Origin: Spisula solida
Taxonomy: Eukaryota > Mollusca > Bivalvia > Venerida > Mactridae
Reading direction: 5' to 3'
Assembly: GCA_947247005.1 (NCBI GenBank)
Contig: OX365960.1
Span: forward strand, 20,398,533-20,462,532
Length of the DNA: 64,000 nt
Part shown: one piece after another, positions 1 through 12,879 of the stretch
Position numbering within the stretch: position 1 is the first letter of the stretch
Layout of the letters: each line of letters starts with the position of its first letter
Position numbers and translations under genes: made by a program
The notes under the pieces: model-generated
Told to the model about the DNA's origin: nothing
The model's database searches: none
The model's input: only the letters and a program-made list of their open reading frames with translations

Positions 1-1565
1 AACATTGCGGATAAAATATTTTTTCAGATGAGCATAGCATATTCAAAACACAGTATAATCGTCATTCATGCTTTTTAATTAAATTCGACTGTCAGAACTC
101 CTTCTTTTGTGAAGTTAGTCGATGCAATAATGAACATTTTTTTCTGTAATGATAAAACGTCAACATTTGATACGTCAATAATTTAACAACATGCCAGTTA
201 AAACCAAACTTGTAAAATTGTCAATAAACACCTTTTTTATACGCCCTTAATATTCATGAGATAATTATTCAAAAGCATTATCAAGATTTTGCACAAAATC
301 AAAACCCAATCTCTATAATGACCAAGAAATTTCAATTTGTCTGGTTAATACTACATTTAAACCAACCTCTAACGATCCTCCGATATTTATTTGAAATAAA
401 ATAACAACAAGCAATTCTAAGCGGAACTATTAACAAACTTACCGGATGTAGACGTACAGAAGTAGCATTGTATGTCCTTTAAGTAGAGACCTACCATTTC
501 CGTAATACAAACTTTTAGATCAATGCTAGGAATAATGTGTCGATATGGTAGGGTTTTATTCGTACTAAGAAGTTTCTTTAAGGTAGTTGACCTTTGTACT
601 TCTCAATTGGAACAAGCTTGTGAAAAAGGATGGTTTCATCATGTAGTTTACTAGTATTGAATATGATGTCAGACAATGTCATTGTTGGATGATTGTTCAA
701 AACGGCATGAACATGAAGGGAATTTAGATATTAGTGGATGGACAATGTCGCAACTAAAGGTGTATCAAGTAAGCCAACACTAAAGCATTTAAACATGTAT
801 TTAATGGTACCTTGGATAATGAACAATATTATTTACATAATTCGTTCGTGCCTCATACATTGGAATAAAGTTTCCTGATTAACATGGCGTCTGGGAACAC
901 AATACTGATCAGGCTGACCGACACTTGGCATAATAACACCAATCAAACGAACACACAACGTCAGCTGTTTAATGGAACGAACGTGTAGTTTGATAATACT
1001 TACTTAAAGGTAAAAATGATGTTCTAACCAATCAGTCACAAAAAATCACCAGGATTGTTATACGGGAAACCCGAAGGAAATATGTAAAGACGTACTAGAG
1101 AAAGGGAAAGAACTAGGTTTCAAGACATAAGCAACAACAACCACAGCATGATATAGCACAAATAGGATATTATGGTACAATATATACCAACTTTACTTAT
1201 GTTAGTACACGTTGTATTCTTACACTTCACGTTTAGATGCTACTAGTAACTGCTTTGCTAAAAGTGACAACTTCAAATTGCATGCCGTTTGGAACGTCAA
1301 TTATCTGATTACAAGTATGGACTCCACATTAACTAGAAAGGAAATCAGATAAATACGACACAAATCGCATTAAATACAAAGTAATTTAGTACCATATTGA
1401 CTTTGTGAATCATTTTTAAGAAACTTTCGTTGAGTACATTAAAAACTGATCTCGGTGGAAGGAGGTTATAGCAAGACAAATGTGAGCATAGGCTTAAAAA
1501 GCGAGAAATGCGGGTGTATAGATTAGTACTTTGTAAGCGGTGAACGACCAGCATGATCATGCATG

Positions 1566-1985
1566 GCATTGTGTGACAATTTACATCACTAACATACTGT
1601 AAACACTGTATATGTCAATTTAGTACTTCGTACTTGGCGAACGACCTGTATGAGCATGCATACGAGGGTACTTCGTTAACTTCTAGAACAAGCCTCCTAA
1701 ATCAAAACCAAACGGTCTTTCTTGGAATTTTAAAAGTCAATATAAGACTATGCGCGTGGTGTTATGCGTTGTATATGTTACCGTTGGATTCCTAATGTCC
1801 AATAACTGGTAATATTGTAATTCTAGAGGATAGCTTTGGGCCCGGAGTTTCGACAAACATATTCACATAGCTTTTAATTCAATACACACCAGGAAATAAT
1901 AACAATATAACATTACTTATTTTATTATAAATCATTTTAGATGACATTGTGTAATAATTTACATCACTAACATACTGTATACCCT
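1566..1985 (+). repeat. Direct repeats flanking a segment lost from A2
   Basis: A ~40-bp sequence beginning CATTGTGTGACAATTTACAT at 1566 recurs near 1944. In A2 only one copy remains (27092) and the ~380 bp between are missing. The diverged A copy at 19650-19880 still has the intervening sequence, which points to loss from A2 by recombination or slippage between the direct repeats rather than a gain in A1. Confidence 0.75.
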
Positions 1986-2138
1986 GTACACCTCAAGAGT
2001 TAAAAAAAGTATGTTTTATAAATAAGATTTGTACATGCATCTTACTGTACACTAGTAAATGTCCTCCTGATTGTGACATGGTGTAGATACACTAAGTCAT
2101 CAAATGAACATGTGAACGATATTCAACCATCTGCACGT

Positions 2139-2286
2139 CCCAATAATGCTGAGTCATGGTAACGCACACGTCATCATATCTCACTCCAACATGTTCGACC
2201 TGCCCAATAATGCTGATTCATTGTAACGCACACGACATCATATCACACTCCAACATGTTCGACCTGCCCATATGCGCGAGCTTTCT
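2139..2286 (+). repeat. 74-bp tandem repeat, two copies
   Basis: Two units start with CCCAATAATGCTGA at 2139 and 2213 and both contain GTAACGCACACG, CATCATATC and CTCCAACATGTTCGACCTG. The pair is conserved in A2 (27687-27830), so the tandem duplication predates the block duplication. Confidence 0.9.
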
Positions 2287-3068
2287 TTTTGTTTATTGAC
2301 TTAAGATAATCAACGTAGCAGGTGGTTGTCAAATTTGAACATGAGTAGATACATGTCTACATGTATAAAAACGATTTCATGAAAGTGCCAGAAGGTTCGT
2401 TTGAGCACTTTGTAGAAAATGCAATCCTGCGTTGATGATTAATGGCACACGTAGCCGACATTAATAACCCCACACGTTCGCCTGTGGCGATTGTGCATGC
2501 CGTAGCCTCCGTTATTAAAGATATTTTTTCCTTTCATACTAAAATAAGACATGATTAATTGACACTCATTAAAAATGTGTTTTCAATCAAATACTAAACA
2601 CTTTAAGCGATATGTTACTTCAAATCAGTCAAATAGTGCGTTTTAAAGTCCTCAAGTGTATAACACCGTGTTGCCAACGGTAAAAAGATAAAAATAAACA
2701 CACGAAATGAAAAGGCGTTCTGTACAATTACATGTAATAAGGCTTACCCGATAATGATGTTCAGCTTTACTTTGGAATGTAATAGTCGCGATATCTTAAA
2801 CAGATCTCACAAAGTTTATAACCTTTAAACAGAAATACTACCTTTTACTGCTACTTAACGTTAATCAAAGTTAATTTCATGTAAACCATATTTTCCTCGG
2901 GGGAAAATCTTGGAGTTAGTAACTTTTATATACATGTATACTGTATATCATTTTTCAAAGTTTGTTTTATATTTCATGTCCGATTTATTGTTATCTATTT
3001 ATATCATTTTTCAAAAGATTTTTCGAAAATCAACGAGTATAAGTTTCAATTTGAGAGGTTCCATTATC

Positions 3069-3140
3069 ATGAACCGTGTACTTTTACTACACATACTAGA
3101 ACTTGGTATTATTTGTGTAATAAATTGTGAAATCATGTAA
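3069..3140 (+). pseudogene. Signal-peptide-like short ORF in A1
   Basis: The frame reads M-N-R followed by a leucine/isoleucine-rich stretch and a cysteine, 23 codons in all before TAA. This is the pattern of an N-terminal signal peptide (basic residue, hydrophobic core, small polar end). A possible weak donor (GTAATG) lies at 3136. In A2 (about 28250-28325) the same region carries a 2-bp insertion that breaks the frame. It lies 230 bp upstream of the TM-like ORF at 3358, but a link is only inferred. It may be chance: AT-rich DNA often encodes hydrophobic runs. Confidence 0.18.
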
Positions 3141-3357
3141 TGCTTTTAATTCTCATCTTTGGTAGTCCAAATGTACTCGTAATGTGGGCTCTTTGTTGTA
3201 TTGTAACCGTTTGAATCATCCACGGGTTGCCATTTTGCACCTTTCAGCGTTTTTAATTAAAACTGCTTCAAAGATGCAACAATTAAACCATTTGCCTTAT
3301 CTTTATAATTGTAAGTTTTTCTTAAATTATTCGGCTACGGCGTTGACTATAAACTAT

Positions 3358-3520
3358 CAGACTAACTTTCTGTTCCCTGATTGGTATAAACGTATTGCGG
3401 ACAATCATTATCATCTGCCCGGTTCTCATGATGGATATCACATTTTACAAATATTAATAATCATGGCATAATTATGTAGTGCGGGCGTAATTATATGATT
3501 TGTATGTCATAAATTCCTAT
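3358..3520 (+). pseudogene. TM-like reading frame in A1, broken by two stops
   Basis: This is the paralogue of the A2 frame at 28533-28730. The nucleotide match is about 97%, and the translated part before the break carries the same W-Y-K-R-I-A-D and P-G-S-H-D-G-Y motifs. Two substitutions give in-frame stops at 3469-3471 (TAA, where A2 has TTA) and 3496-3498 (TGA, where A2 has TTA), both inside the hydrophobic stretch. If the A2 frame was ever an exon, A1 is a pseudogene copy. Confidence 0.3.
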
Positions 3521-3679
3521 GCATGGTGGTAATTTCTGTCCATCATTTTTCTCTTGTAATGATAGACTCCCAGCATAAACTGCGTTTGGCAGACTAAATG
3601 AGATGCTAACTGGATTATGCTTCTTGTGGAATGATGATGTAAATGACAGTAACAATTTACATGTATTTTATAGTGTCAT

Positions 3680-4250
3680 TTTATTAACTAGGCCAAAAAT
3701 AATCGTTGCTGAAACGTTCTCCTGATACCTTATCGTCGTCGATTGATCATGTAGACAAATTCGGCACTAATTTTGTATTGTGAATACTGTTTTCATGTTT
3801 TCTTCTGGTGTTTAATTGTCGTCGATCAACAATATAGAAACTCATTAATGACTTTGTTTTGCCAATAATGTTTTGACTTGTAAGAATTACTTTCTTATCT
3901 TCCTTCTGATACTTTTTTGTCGACGACCGAACACCTAGAAAAAGACAACACTCATTTTTTAATGTGAATAACGTTTTTATTCGTAAGATACGTGTTCATG
4001 TTTTTCTTCTGACGCCAGATTGACGTCATATACAAACAATTTCAGCATGATTTTGTATTCTGAATAATGCCTCTATTTGAAAGAAACATTTTCATGGTTT
4101 TCTTCATCGAACTGGCGTGGACAGTTCAAGCAGGACATCTTACACTGGTTTTGTCTCATGAATAAGGTTTTTTTATTTTTATTATGTTCTCTCCTGATGT
4201 CTTATTATTTTTGTCGTCGACGTAGAAAAACATCAGGGCTGATTGTATTT
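3680..4250 (+). repeat. Degenerate ~95-bp tandem array (A1), about six units
   Basis: Units begin near 3771, 3855, 3955, 4050 and 4147 with a TTTTGTATTGTGAATAATG-like head. They continue with TTTTCATGTTTTCTTCTGAT-like sequence and a TTGTCGTCGA(C/T) block, and end in an ACTCA/GCACTGA-like tail. A partial unit precedes 3771. Spacing is 84-103 bp. The same array is present in A2 at 28885-29470. ORFs called inside it are by-products of the repeat. Confidence 0.8.
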
Positions 4251-4585
4251 TTACGGATTCAACCCCGTTCTATAATTGCTCAACTAATGAAGATAGGGGT
4301 ATTCATGTACGGATATTCTAACACTGATTAATCGTTTCTTCGTTGACACGGATTTCATGAAAAAGGTAAAACTTGAACAAATCAATCTAATTAATGTTGG
4401 TTAAGGATGAATGCCACAGTTGTTTGCGCGCATAATTTTTGCGCAATTTATAAAAACGTTATTTAGTCTGTTTGATTTGGTTAACTCAATCGACATAATG
4501 AAAAAAACATTGCTATTATTGCTCCTGACAGCAAAATATCACATCGTTCTCTCATAATTACTAAATCACTCAGACTTCTAATAAT

Positions 4586-4699
4586 ATGGAACCGGGCGGT
4601 GCTTTAGATAATTGTATGCTTGCTGTAGTGCATTGTTTCGTGCAAGGGGAGGAATTGTGGTTTCTAACATTGGCTATAACAGACATAATAAAGCAATAA
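4586..4699 (+). CDS. Conserved 37-codon small ORF (A1)
   Basis: A small ATG-to-TAA frame of 37 codons. It has the same length and is open in both A copies (A2 at 29797-29910). Between copies I count four synonymous changes (for example CCG/CCA, GCT/GCA, TGT/TGC) and five replacements, with no indel. The predicted peptide starts M-E-P and has a cysteine- and hydrophobic-rich middle with one tryptophan. No family was recognised. The replacement count is what neutral drift would give, so conservation of the frame may be chance over such a short length. Confidence 0.2.
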   Translation: MEPGGALDNCMLAVVHCFVQGEELWFLTLAITDIIKQ

Positions 4700-5308
4700 T
4701 TCAGAAAATAATAATAATTAACTGTCCTGAATCATTGACAACTAGCAACAATTTCTCCATTACAAAATTTGAATATTGTGAATCAACGGAGTTTACACGG
4801 TCTATTGGAGGAGTTAAAGTGATATTCCGGGATAATTTATACTTAATCATAATGTTCTTTGAAGCTGTATCTAAATCTCCTACTTAGTAATGAGCATCAA
4901 ATTTGTAATGGCCATAAAATCCTAATTAACTACCTCCAAGAAGTGTTACTCTCTATTTATCAGATAAACCCGTACCTAGTGACGTCACAGAGTCAATTGA
5001 TACAGAATGCTTAGTATACTTTATAGTACTGTTTGTAGGAAAAGTGTATCGTTTTGACTGTTGACTGAAATTAATTTTAAAATTCTTTTTCAACACTTTA
5101 ACTATTTGCCTTCTATAAAGTGTTTTTCAGAAACAATAATAAATCATTATTTTATTTTGAGAGTACACATAGTTTTAAATGTTGTCAAATTTCATAGATA
5201 TCAAGCATTTACTAGCAAGGTGCAGCCGCAATATTCGCTCTTTATAACATAAGTATTGCAAATCAACAAAAAGATAAAAACAAATCGGACTGAGAAGGCA
5301 GCACTCAT

Positions 5309-5540
5309 TACGAAAAAACTAGAAACATTACACTAAAATAGCATCTTATTGAATTAGATGGCGGCCATCTTGGACGCCATTTTGGATTTTAAGGCCGGCA
5401 CCAAAAATTTGCAATTTATGCTGGCAGTCGGATTATCTTCAGAATGTCCCGAACATTTTGGTATATAACTCTTGCTGTTACTTTTGGGGTCCACCTTAAA
5501 TGTTGAAAATGTGGTTTTGCTGCTCTACTATCAATACGAA
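5309..5540 (+). mobile_element. 220-bp interspersed element with TACGAA target duplication
   Basis: A1 carries about 226 bp absent from A2. The A2 empty site reads CAGTACGAATGG (near 30490). In A1, TACGAA occurs at 5309-5314 and again at 5535-5540, flanking the insert 5315-5534. The insert contains GATGGCGGCCATCTTGGACG and GGGTCCACCTTAAATGTTGA, sequence I associate with a dispersed element common in marine invertebrate genomes. It is non-coding; its class (MITE or SINE) is not settled. Confidence 0.8.
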
Positions 5541-6631
5541 AGGCGCATAAAGGAACTGACAAGAAAGAAACACACCAAATGTATTGTTCAAAGCAGGATA
5601 TTCTCAATGGAGTTATTTTTTGTACAAATCTTGAAAAATGATTTAATTCCAGCCAATGTTATTACAAAAATCCAAAAATACTGCTTAACCCAAGAATCAA
5701 TTGAATTATTGTCATTGTTTCATTGAAGGTTAACCTGATATCGGTGGGGAAATGGCGTATAATTAACCTTGAAACGTTAAAATAGCAGTAAAAAACAATA
5801 TCTATTCCTCTATTTCTGTTTATTGGCTCAGTATGTTTGCGACAATGGATGATCTATATTAATATGTAATTTACATGTAATTAGATACAACAGTTAATGT
5901 TTTGCGGGCGACATTTGTCTAAATAAAGCATGTAAAAGCGCACAGCAATTGTCAGGTAAACGCTATTCTCCCACAAGAAACGAATTTGTTAAATATGACG
6001 GTCCACTCAATTGTCGTCGGTTTATTTTACCAGTAACTTTAAATTGGCTGATGGTTGTGTTCGATTATATTGAATGAACTGATGAAATGTGAGTAGGGAA
6101 GACGTCAAAGATGTAATGCTTGATCGATGCCAAGCATGTGTGTTAGCATTCACGATCATTACGAAGGTAGAAAACTGTAGAAAAAAAGAAGAAAAAACTA
6201 CATAAGGTACCCGATCACACTAAATTTTTAACAACCAGGTAAAGAAAATGACATATTGCCGAACATTACATTAGGTACCCAAGCATACTGACATTTTCAA
6301 ATTTAATGAACAGTGATATAATATAGAATATGTATTGATTGACCGTTCGATATTTTGCATAACTGCACTAACAACATTTACTGGTTATACTTTGATATCA
6401 TGTACGTAGTACTTTGTGCTTAACGCTTTATTGTTATGCTGTTGTTGCCATTGTTAAAATGTTTCATTTGTGTCTTTTTTACTGTTGAAATGTTGACCTT
6501 ACTGATCACTGAACATAGGTACTGACAACAAAAGGAACAAATGTAAGATCATTTGACCACCAAACATCTTATCCGATATCGCCAGTAGGAATAATGGCAT
6601 GAGCTACTGACTAGTGTATTTTAAGCCTACA

Positions 6632-6795
6632 GGAGCAATGGTTGGATTAACAGACGTTGGTGGATCCGAACATTGGTTGGACAAACACAGTACATCTTAA
6701 CCGATAACCTAGTATAGGAACTATGGTTGGTTGAACGAACGGAAGGCCGGACATCTGAATAATGGTTTGACCAACATCTCGCCGTACATCCAGTG
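6632..6795 (+). repeat. Degenerate ~80-bp tandem pair
   Basis: Two related units contain ATGGTTGGATTAACAGACG and ATGGTTGGTTGAACGAACGG, each followed by a GGA(T/C)ATC(C/T)GAA-like block and by a GTACATC-C/T block. A2 has the same pair near 31640-31800. Divergence between units is high. Confidence 0.55.
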
Positions 6796-7382
6796 TATTT
6801 ATTTATATGTGAACCGTGGACCGAAATTATTCTGTTATGACTCGTGCAATAATACGTCATGTTTTCTATAATTTAGACATCTCATTATTGTGTCTGCTAG
6901 TTGGTGTTCGCTGCATTTAATTGATGTCCTTGTCAAATTGATTAATTCATCAATTTAATTAAAGTGATATACGCCGTTGTTATTTCATATTATTTTATCA
7001 TTACACGAATGAATAGTGAATAATAAAGCCTTGACACGGTATAACGTTGTAATTGGCCTAGTATTGTAAACATATATACAATTTACAGTGGTGTGACACT
7101 CACATAAATCTTCAATGTACTAATTAATTGGTCACACGAAAGATTTACTTGGTAGCCGTTCATTTTCAATTTTTCGTGTTCTTTTCGATGATTGTCCTTG
7201 TTACTTGTATTTGAAAGCTGTGTTTTTTTCTTTTATTTCCGTGTGATCTAATGTATTCCGTGTTCTTTTGTATCTTTCCTGTTGCATCTGTTAGCATACG
7301 TTGTTGGGAAGCGGTGCGATATCTGATTTTAAGCTCAGATCAACTATAGCAAACTTGAATAATCAATCAAAAATGTCAAATA

Positions 7383-7446
7383 TATGTTTTTGACAAATTG
7401 ACCAGAGCCAAATACATGTTTTTGCCAAATTGACCGGAGCCACATT
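7383..7446 (+). repeat. 32-bp tandem repeat, two copies
   Basis: ATGTTTTTGACAAATTGACC at 7383 is repeated as ATGTTTTTGCCAAATTGACC at 7415, both followed by (A/G)GAGCCA. This lies in the A1 segment (7090-7560) that is missing from A2. Confidence 0.85.
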
Positions 7447-10400
7447 TATGCAAAGCTGGCAATTTGTTTACTTTTGTTTCGCGTTTTCCGCTATTTCTGT
7501 TGAGTACTGAGTTCCCTGTTCGATTCTGTTAATACAAATGTATCATTCTTTCACATTTGATGTCACCTCAACAAGTTCCATAGACGTGCGAGTGCACATT
7601 AAATCATATATGCAATGTACTATGGACGCGTACAAGAACAAGAAGTAAGCAGCTTAGTATTTTAGTAAGGCAGTACTTATAATATGTTTGTCATTATGTG
7701 CTTGTGGTTTGTGATTATTCTTTTTTGTGTTTTTTCCGTTTAGTACCTTTTATGCTCTGGTGTTTCTGTTTAGTGATACTTTCCCTATTCTATATGTCTC
7801 CATGTTTGATTACTTTAGTCATATTATTGTACTGGTGTGTATCGATATCATACTAACATTGATATATCTTTTATTATTTCAAGTTTCAGTTTGTAAATTG
7901 AATAAAACAACACCTACCGAAGTATTCATTTCGTAATTATAGGTCATATACAATATTTTAAAACAATATTTTAAAACAGGAAAGGAAACAGAACTAACAT
8001 TAAATACATCCTTATTAACACTTCTGCATACAAGGTGAAGGATTTGTTGGAGTATGGTGATTAAAGATAACTTACATGTTACAAATTCCCAATTAGGAAG
8101 ATTCCCATCGCTTTTAAAAGGTTTACTGGCATGAAGATCTTGTTATACAGATTCTAAAAATTCCAGACAGTTCCAAGTTTTCTCGCGTATTACTGCAGTC
8201 AACTAAATAACCAGATGATGGGTGATCAAAGTTTGAATAGGAATACCTCAAATGCTATAATACATGTGCTGGTTTGAATTTAAAGAATTTAAGCAGAAGA
8301 CGTGAGTATGCCTCTTATTTACTACGTGTAGCTGTGCATCCCAATTATCATTTATTCCTAAATGCACTCAACAAATGATTAACATATTGATCTATCTAAA
8401 TGTGTCTTAATACTTTCAAGTTCGTATTTGTCATTATCTTTAATAATGTTAATAATTTGCTATGAAGGTGTTTTGTTCGTATTTACTAGATTTCCTTGCT
8501 AGATTATATTTGGTTTTCTCAATTTGGAAAAGATATATGAAATTCTCACCGGCATGACTTAAAATCATGTCCACTTGTATGATCCCATAAGCTTAGTACC
8601 CACTGACAGCCAAGTTCCTTCAGTAAAAGTAAACTGTAAGGCCATCATATGTGTTGTTTGACAAATACGAATAAAACGTGAGTAAATACAGAATAGTTTA
8701 TAGTACCATAGTTTCCTTGGAAGCAGAACCTTCCCTCCTTTTCATCACATTAACCATCGTAATTTGATAATTATTTAAGTCGGTCAGACAGTTAAAATTA
8801 AAGATATTGTTGTATTGTTTTTATAATATATTGATCTATTGTATTATATTAAGGAAAAGGTAGGGCTATGTTTAAAAGACCTAAACAGATATTTCTGAAC
8901 AATTTATTCCGGTTTGTCAGGTAATACTTCCGTTTAAAATTGTTTTGTGTAGTTTTATTTCGAAGTGATGACAGAGGATCGGTCGTTGTTGATTGCAAGG
9001 TAGTGAATATAATAAAGACTGATCAATTATTATAAGCTTTAAAGATACTGTGAGGTTACGGAGCTTTTCAAATAATATTTTCACGTTATGACGTTAACGT
9101 CAAACTAGCGTCTCGTTATTTTCAGTATGCTCTGTATATAGACGAGATGGTGGCGCTTATTTCACTCACCATTAAGTGAGGACTAGTGGGTGATGAAGAA
9201 ATTATGTCACTGATAGAATTCAGTATCACAACAGTTAGCATAAGATAAAAATAATACTTCATTTCGCCATCTATTAAGGTTTATAAATTCAACACCGTCT
9301 CTTGGCTTCAAAGTTTATTATATGCACAGACAGGGAGATAGTTTCTAGGTTAATTCAAGGATAACATACAACAGCAAACCTGTACTTATAGATTAAGACT
9401 ATTCAAGCAATATTTGTAATACATTAGGTAAAATGGAAATGGTGCTTGCTAAGCTTAAAACACGTTTTGCCATACCGTTTTGCAGAATGTTGCATTTCAT
9501 ATTTTGTTTTTCAAGAGGTAACTATTGCAGCTATGTTCTTGTTAAATACAGATCCTAATTGGTCAGTGTTTGGGTTGCCCGGTTTTCATAGTGCCTTGTT
9601 CTGATCGATTTAAAAACGCCCTAGTTACTAAGCCAATGACTTGTTTCGCCTATATTTTAATTAACAAAAAGCCAATCGCGGTGATTGAACTCCCGAATAT
9701 ATGACTACATGAAATTGTCTTACATGCCTCTTTACATGGTTTGCTTGTTTTATACATCTTTCAATTAACGACATGGGCGAACACTTGAGCTAATGCAGCT
9801 CGAATTGGATATTGAGTCACCATGATTTATCACCATACATTGACGATATAGAACTGCATTTCTGGGTGCAAACGCGTCCTTAAGTTTTAAAAGTTTCTGA
9901 GACGCTTTGATTCTTTATGTTACAACCGTGTGATAAAAGATTTTATAACATGGTGTCATTAAGCACACCCCCGCATATCACTTTTTTGATTGGATGTCAT
10001 TTACGGCGCTATCTTAAAACGCTGATGTGTTACATGAATGTGTTTTCTCCTCGTAAAATCTACATAGAACTCTCGTTGAATGCCCCTCGACACAATGTAA
10101 GATGCTCGGGAGTGTGTTTCATTCAATGAATATATTGAAAGCCTATCCCGGTATCACACTTTTTTAACGTTTTATCGCAGTTTAAAACGTACATTTCATT
10201 TCTGAAAACCATTTTCTATTGCTTAATGGTCTAGCATTTCAGTATAGAACGCAGCCTATTTAAAATATCAAAAAAACAAGATGTGAAATTTTCTTTGGCA
10301 TCACTTAGGAAAATAAGACAAATAAGTGTGAGAGTAAAAACGAAAAGGTGATGATGACATAGGATGACATTTAGCAAACATAAATTATTTAACAGACTCA

Positions 10401-10789
10401 GCTACTAGGTCGAGCAACGAGATAATAACAAAGCAGTCATGGAAGAGAACACTGATGTTATTCTCTACGGTTATGTTGGCTAGGATATGCACACATGTGG
10501 TGAAGTTGTCCGCTGCTTGCGGTGAGTAAGATAGTACTTGTTAACTACGTGATCCTGTGACTGTCATAAGGTATTCGCCACAGCCGCCCCAACGCGCCGT
10601 TCGCCAACGCGATAACACGCACCCTGTATGTCTTTATATTGAAGTATAAGTATGCGTTTCTATTGTTTGATAATGAAATCAAGAAAAGATGTACATTTGT
10701 AATAAAATTACAAATACGAAGCATATTACATGTACTAGAATATCAAAACATGAAATGTCATTATGAGACAATAGTGGCGTTCCATATTT

Positions 10790-11500
10790 ATTCTATTACG
10801 TTACGTTCATATTACTGAAGATCTACCCTACACAGTCGCTAAATTAATGATATATTTCATTTCCCGTTCTCATATTTACAAGTCACTAATCAAGTCCAAA
10901 TATAAAAGCATTTATTGGTGATTATATTATGCTATAATCAATATAGATTATAGACAGCCTCTAATGATGAATTTAAAATCTGCTTATCAGCAACTTTCGT
11001 AACGTTTATAAATATTACAATGTTTAAGGTAAAGGTAATGCTATATTCAAGTGAACATTATTATATATAAATCACTAATGGAGTTGGTATTGCGCCTACC
11101 GTTTCCGTTGTTATAATGTACGGACCAATTTACGGGATAATAAGTGGCTATTACACCGTTGTTAACTTCCGGGTATAACGGACATTATCGCTGGTAACAG
11201 GAGGCGTAGCTTCCTTACAATATTATTTATATGACCAGTGAGAAGGTCGGTCTTATTCAGCGATATTGTACGCGTGTTCTGCTGGATATTATAAACTGGG
11301 TTGGCAGTGAAGCTTGAAGGCGTAACTAAGGCAACCGTAACTGCCTTGTTTTCCTTTTTTCTTTATTTGAACGGTGATGTAGTCCGGGAATTTGGCGATC
11401 TGCATATTACATTTCGTACAGTAGGTAGGTCAATTGGTGATGTGCATCGACAGTACAACTTTACTAGCTGGCTAGGTGGCCAATAAGTTCGAAACTCGTA
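10790..11500 (+). repeat. B1-specific segment present inverted at both C-block starts
   Basis: This piece is absent from B2 and B3. Its reverse complement occurs at 39392-39790, 51242-51660 and, in part, in the tandem units at 50685-51255. Shared landmarks are the GGTCGGTCTTATTCAGCGAT region, the TTACGGGATAATAAGTGGC region and TGCTTATCAGC. It links the A/B and C duplication systems and fixes the inverted orientation. Confidence 0.85.
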
Positions 11501-11793
11501 CAAATATTCTGAGTAAGAGCCATTTGACATGTGACTATTTTGTCTGCAGACATTTTATTAAAGCGTTTTCTTATTCTTTGAGAAAAAAATATAGTTTAAG
11601 TATTTAGTAAATATTAAAGAGTTTGATGATTTTATTTGATGCATGCTCTATCATACTCATTTATAGGTCTCCATGCCATTTTGCCATTGGCTTTACGCCG
11701 TTAAGTAGTCTGTCTCATCAGCTGCCCTGTATGTACTAGCTGTGTGACGTGACCCTTCTTCAAGCAACTGACATAACTTCTTCTCATGTCAAG

Positions 11794-11858
11794 GAAGAAC
11801 CGTAACAAATGTCATCTAAAATAACGAAGAACCGTAACAAATGTCATCTAAAATAACG
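11794..11858 (+). repeat. 32-bp tandem duplication unique to B1
   Basis: GAAGAACCGTAACAAATGTC starts at 11794 and again at 11826, each continuing ATCTAAAATAAC. B2 (near 17825) and B3 (near 23480) have a single unit, so the duplication arose in B1 after the blocks separated. Confidence 0.93.
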
Positions 11859-12879
11859 GAACCTTCTGCACCCAGTAATTGACTCTTTGCATTAGCTATA
11901 ATAGAACATTCAATATTGACAAATATGGTTTTGAACATTATTAGATTGTCCTAATAAGCTATTTTGAGAGCGACCGCGTAATGATTTTGGGACCTCGTTT
12001 TACTATTTACAAACGTTTATTTGCGTTCGAATTTAAATTCAACATCAATACTACATACAGAATTCGCTCATTATAACGACTTGTTACGTTTTATTTTCAG
12101 AAACAACGTCACTGGCCTATTTCATTGGAACTGTCATGACATAGATATTTTCATCTAACAAATCCCGATACGAGGCTTCGCAATCAGTCGCAGAATTGTA
12201 CTGCGATGAGCCACTAGTACAGCACTGAAAATTGGTGTAACACCTAGACGGAACTCAGATGTCTGGTATCCTGAGTTTCTACCTTAGGGAGCGTTATGCC
12301 AGTTTTCAGTTCCGTCATACATAGCCATATGCAAACAATACATGTACAATTCCCCAACAGAAATTGATAAGCGGTATATCGGTATTACTATCATGGAGTA
12401 GCCTGTTTTGTGGCTTGTCTTATTTTGTTTCTGACATGGTGGCAGAAATATGGTATATTTACGACGGAAACAATTTACCTAATATCAATTTTTGTCTTTG
12501 TCAGTATCTTCAAGTGGAAATATACTTGTAAATTTAATCTCTAAGCTTTTGATGTTTGTGCCACCACTGAGATAACGCGTTTGGGTATCATCATAAACAA
12601 CATACATGTGCATGTATGCCATGTATCCTCCAAAACTATTCCAAGGAGTATAGATACTATAAGCAGACACTTAAACATATACACTCATTAAAAGTTATAA
12701 GTACACCAACTTTGCTATATAGAACTACCAAATGTAGGATATTATGTTTCTTTGAAAGTTATTATGTTTAAATAGCTTAGACATTGTAAGTAGTTAAGTT
12801 TTGTATGTCTCCGTATCGTAGATGTGGGGTTTGTTACGTAGCACATGCATGTCGATCGGTTGGTTGGTAGAGTAAATGT

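Larger units (their letters stand above)
1..9455 (+). repeat. Segmental duplication block A, copy A1
   Basis: This block matches 25610-36665 (A2) over nearly its whole length in the same orientation. Anchors include ACATTGCGGATAAAATAT at 2 and 25611, and TGCGGACAATCATTATCATC near 3395 and 28585. The left end is cut by the window. By eye, identity is about 90-95% outside insertions. A1 lacks the A2 Helitron-like, mariner-like and 27202 foldback insertions. It has its own 220-bp insertion at 5315, and the segments 1605-1940 and about 7090-7560 are missing from A2. No complete gene was recognised; the contents are the tandem repeats and exon-like relics listed separately. Confidence 0.95.
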
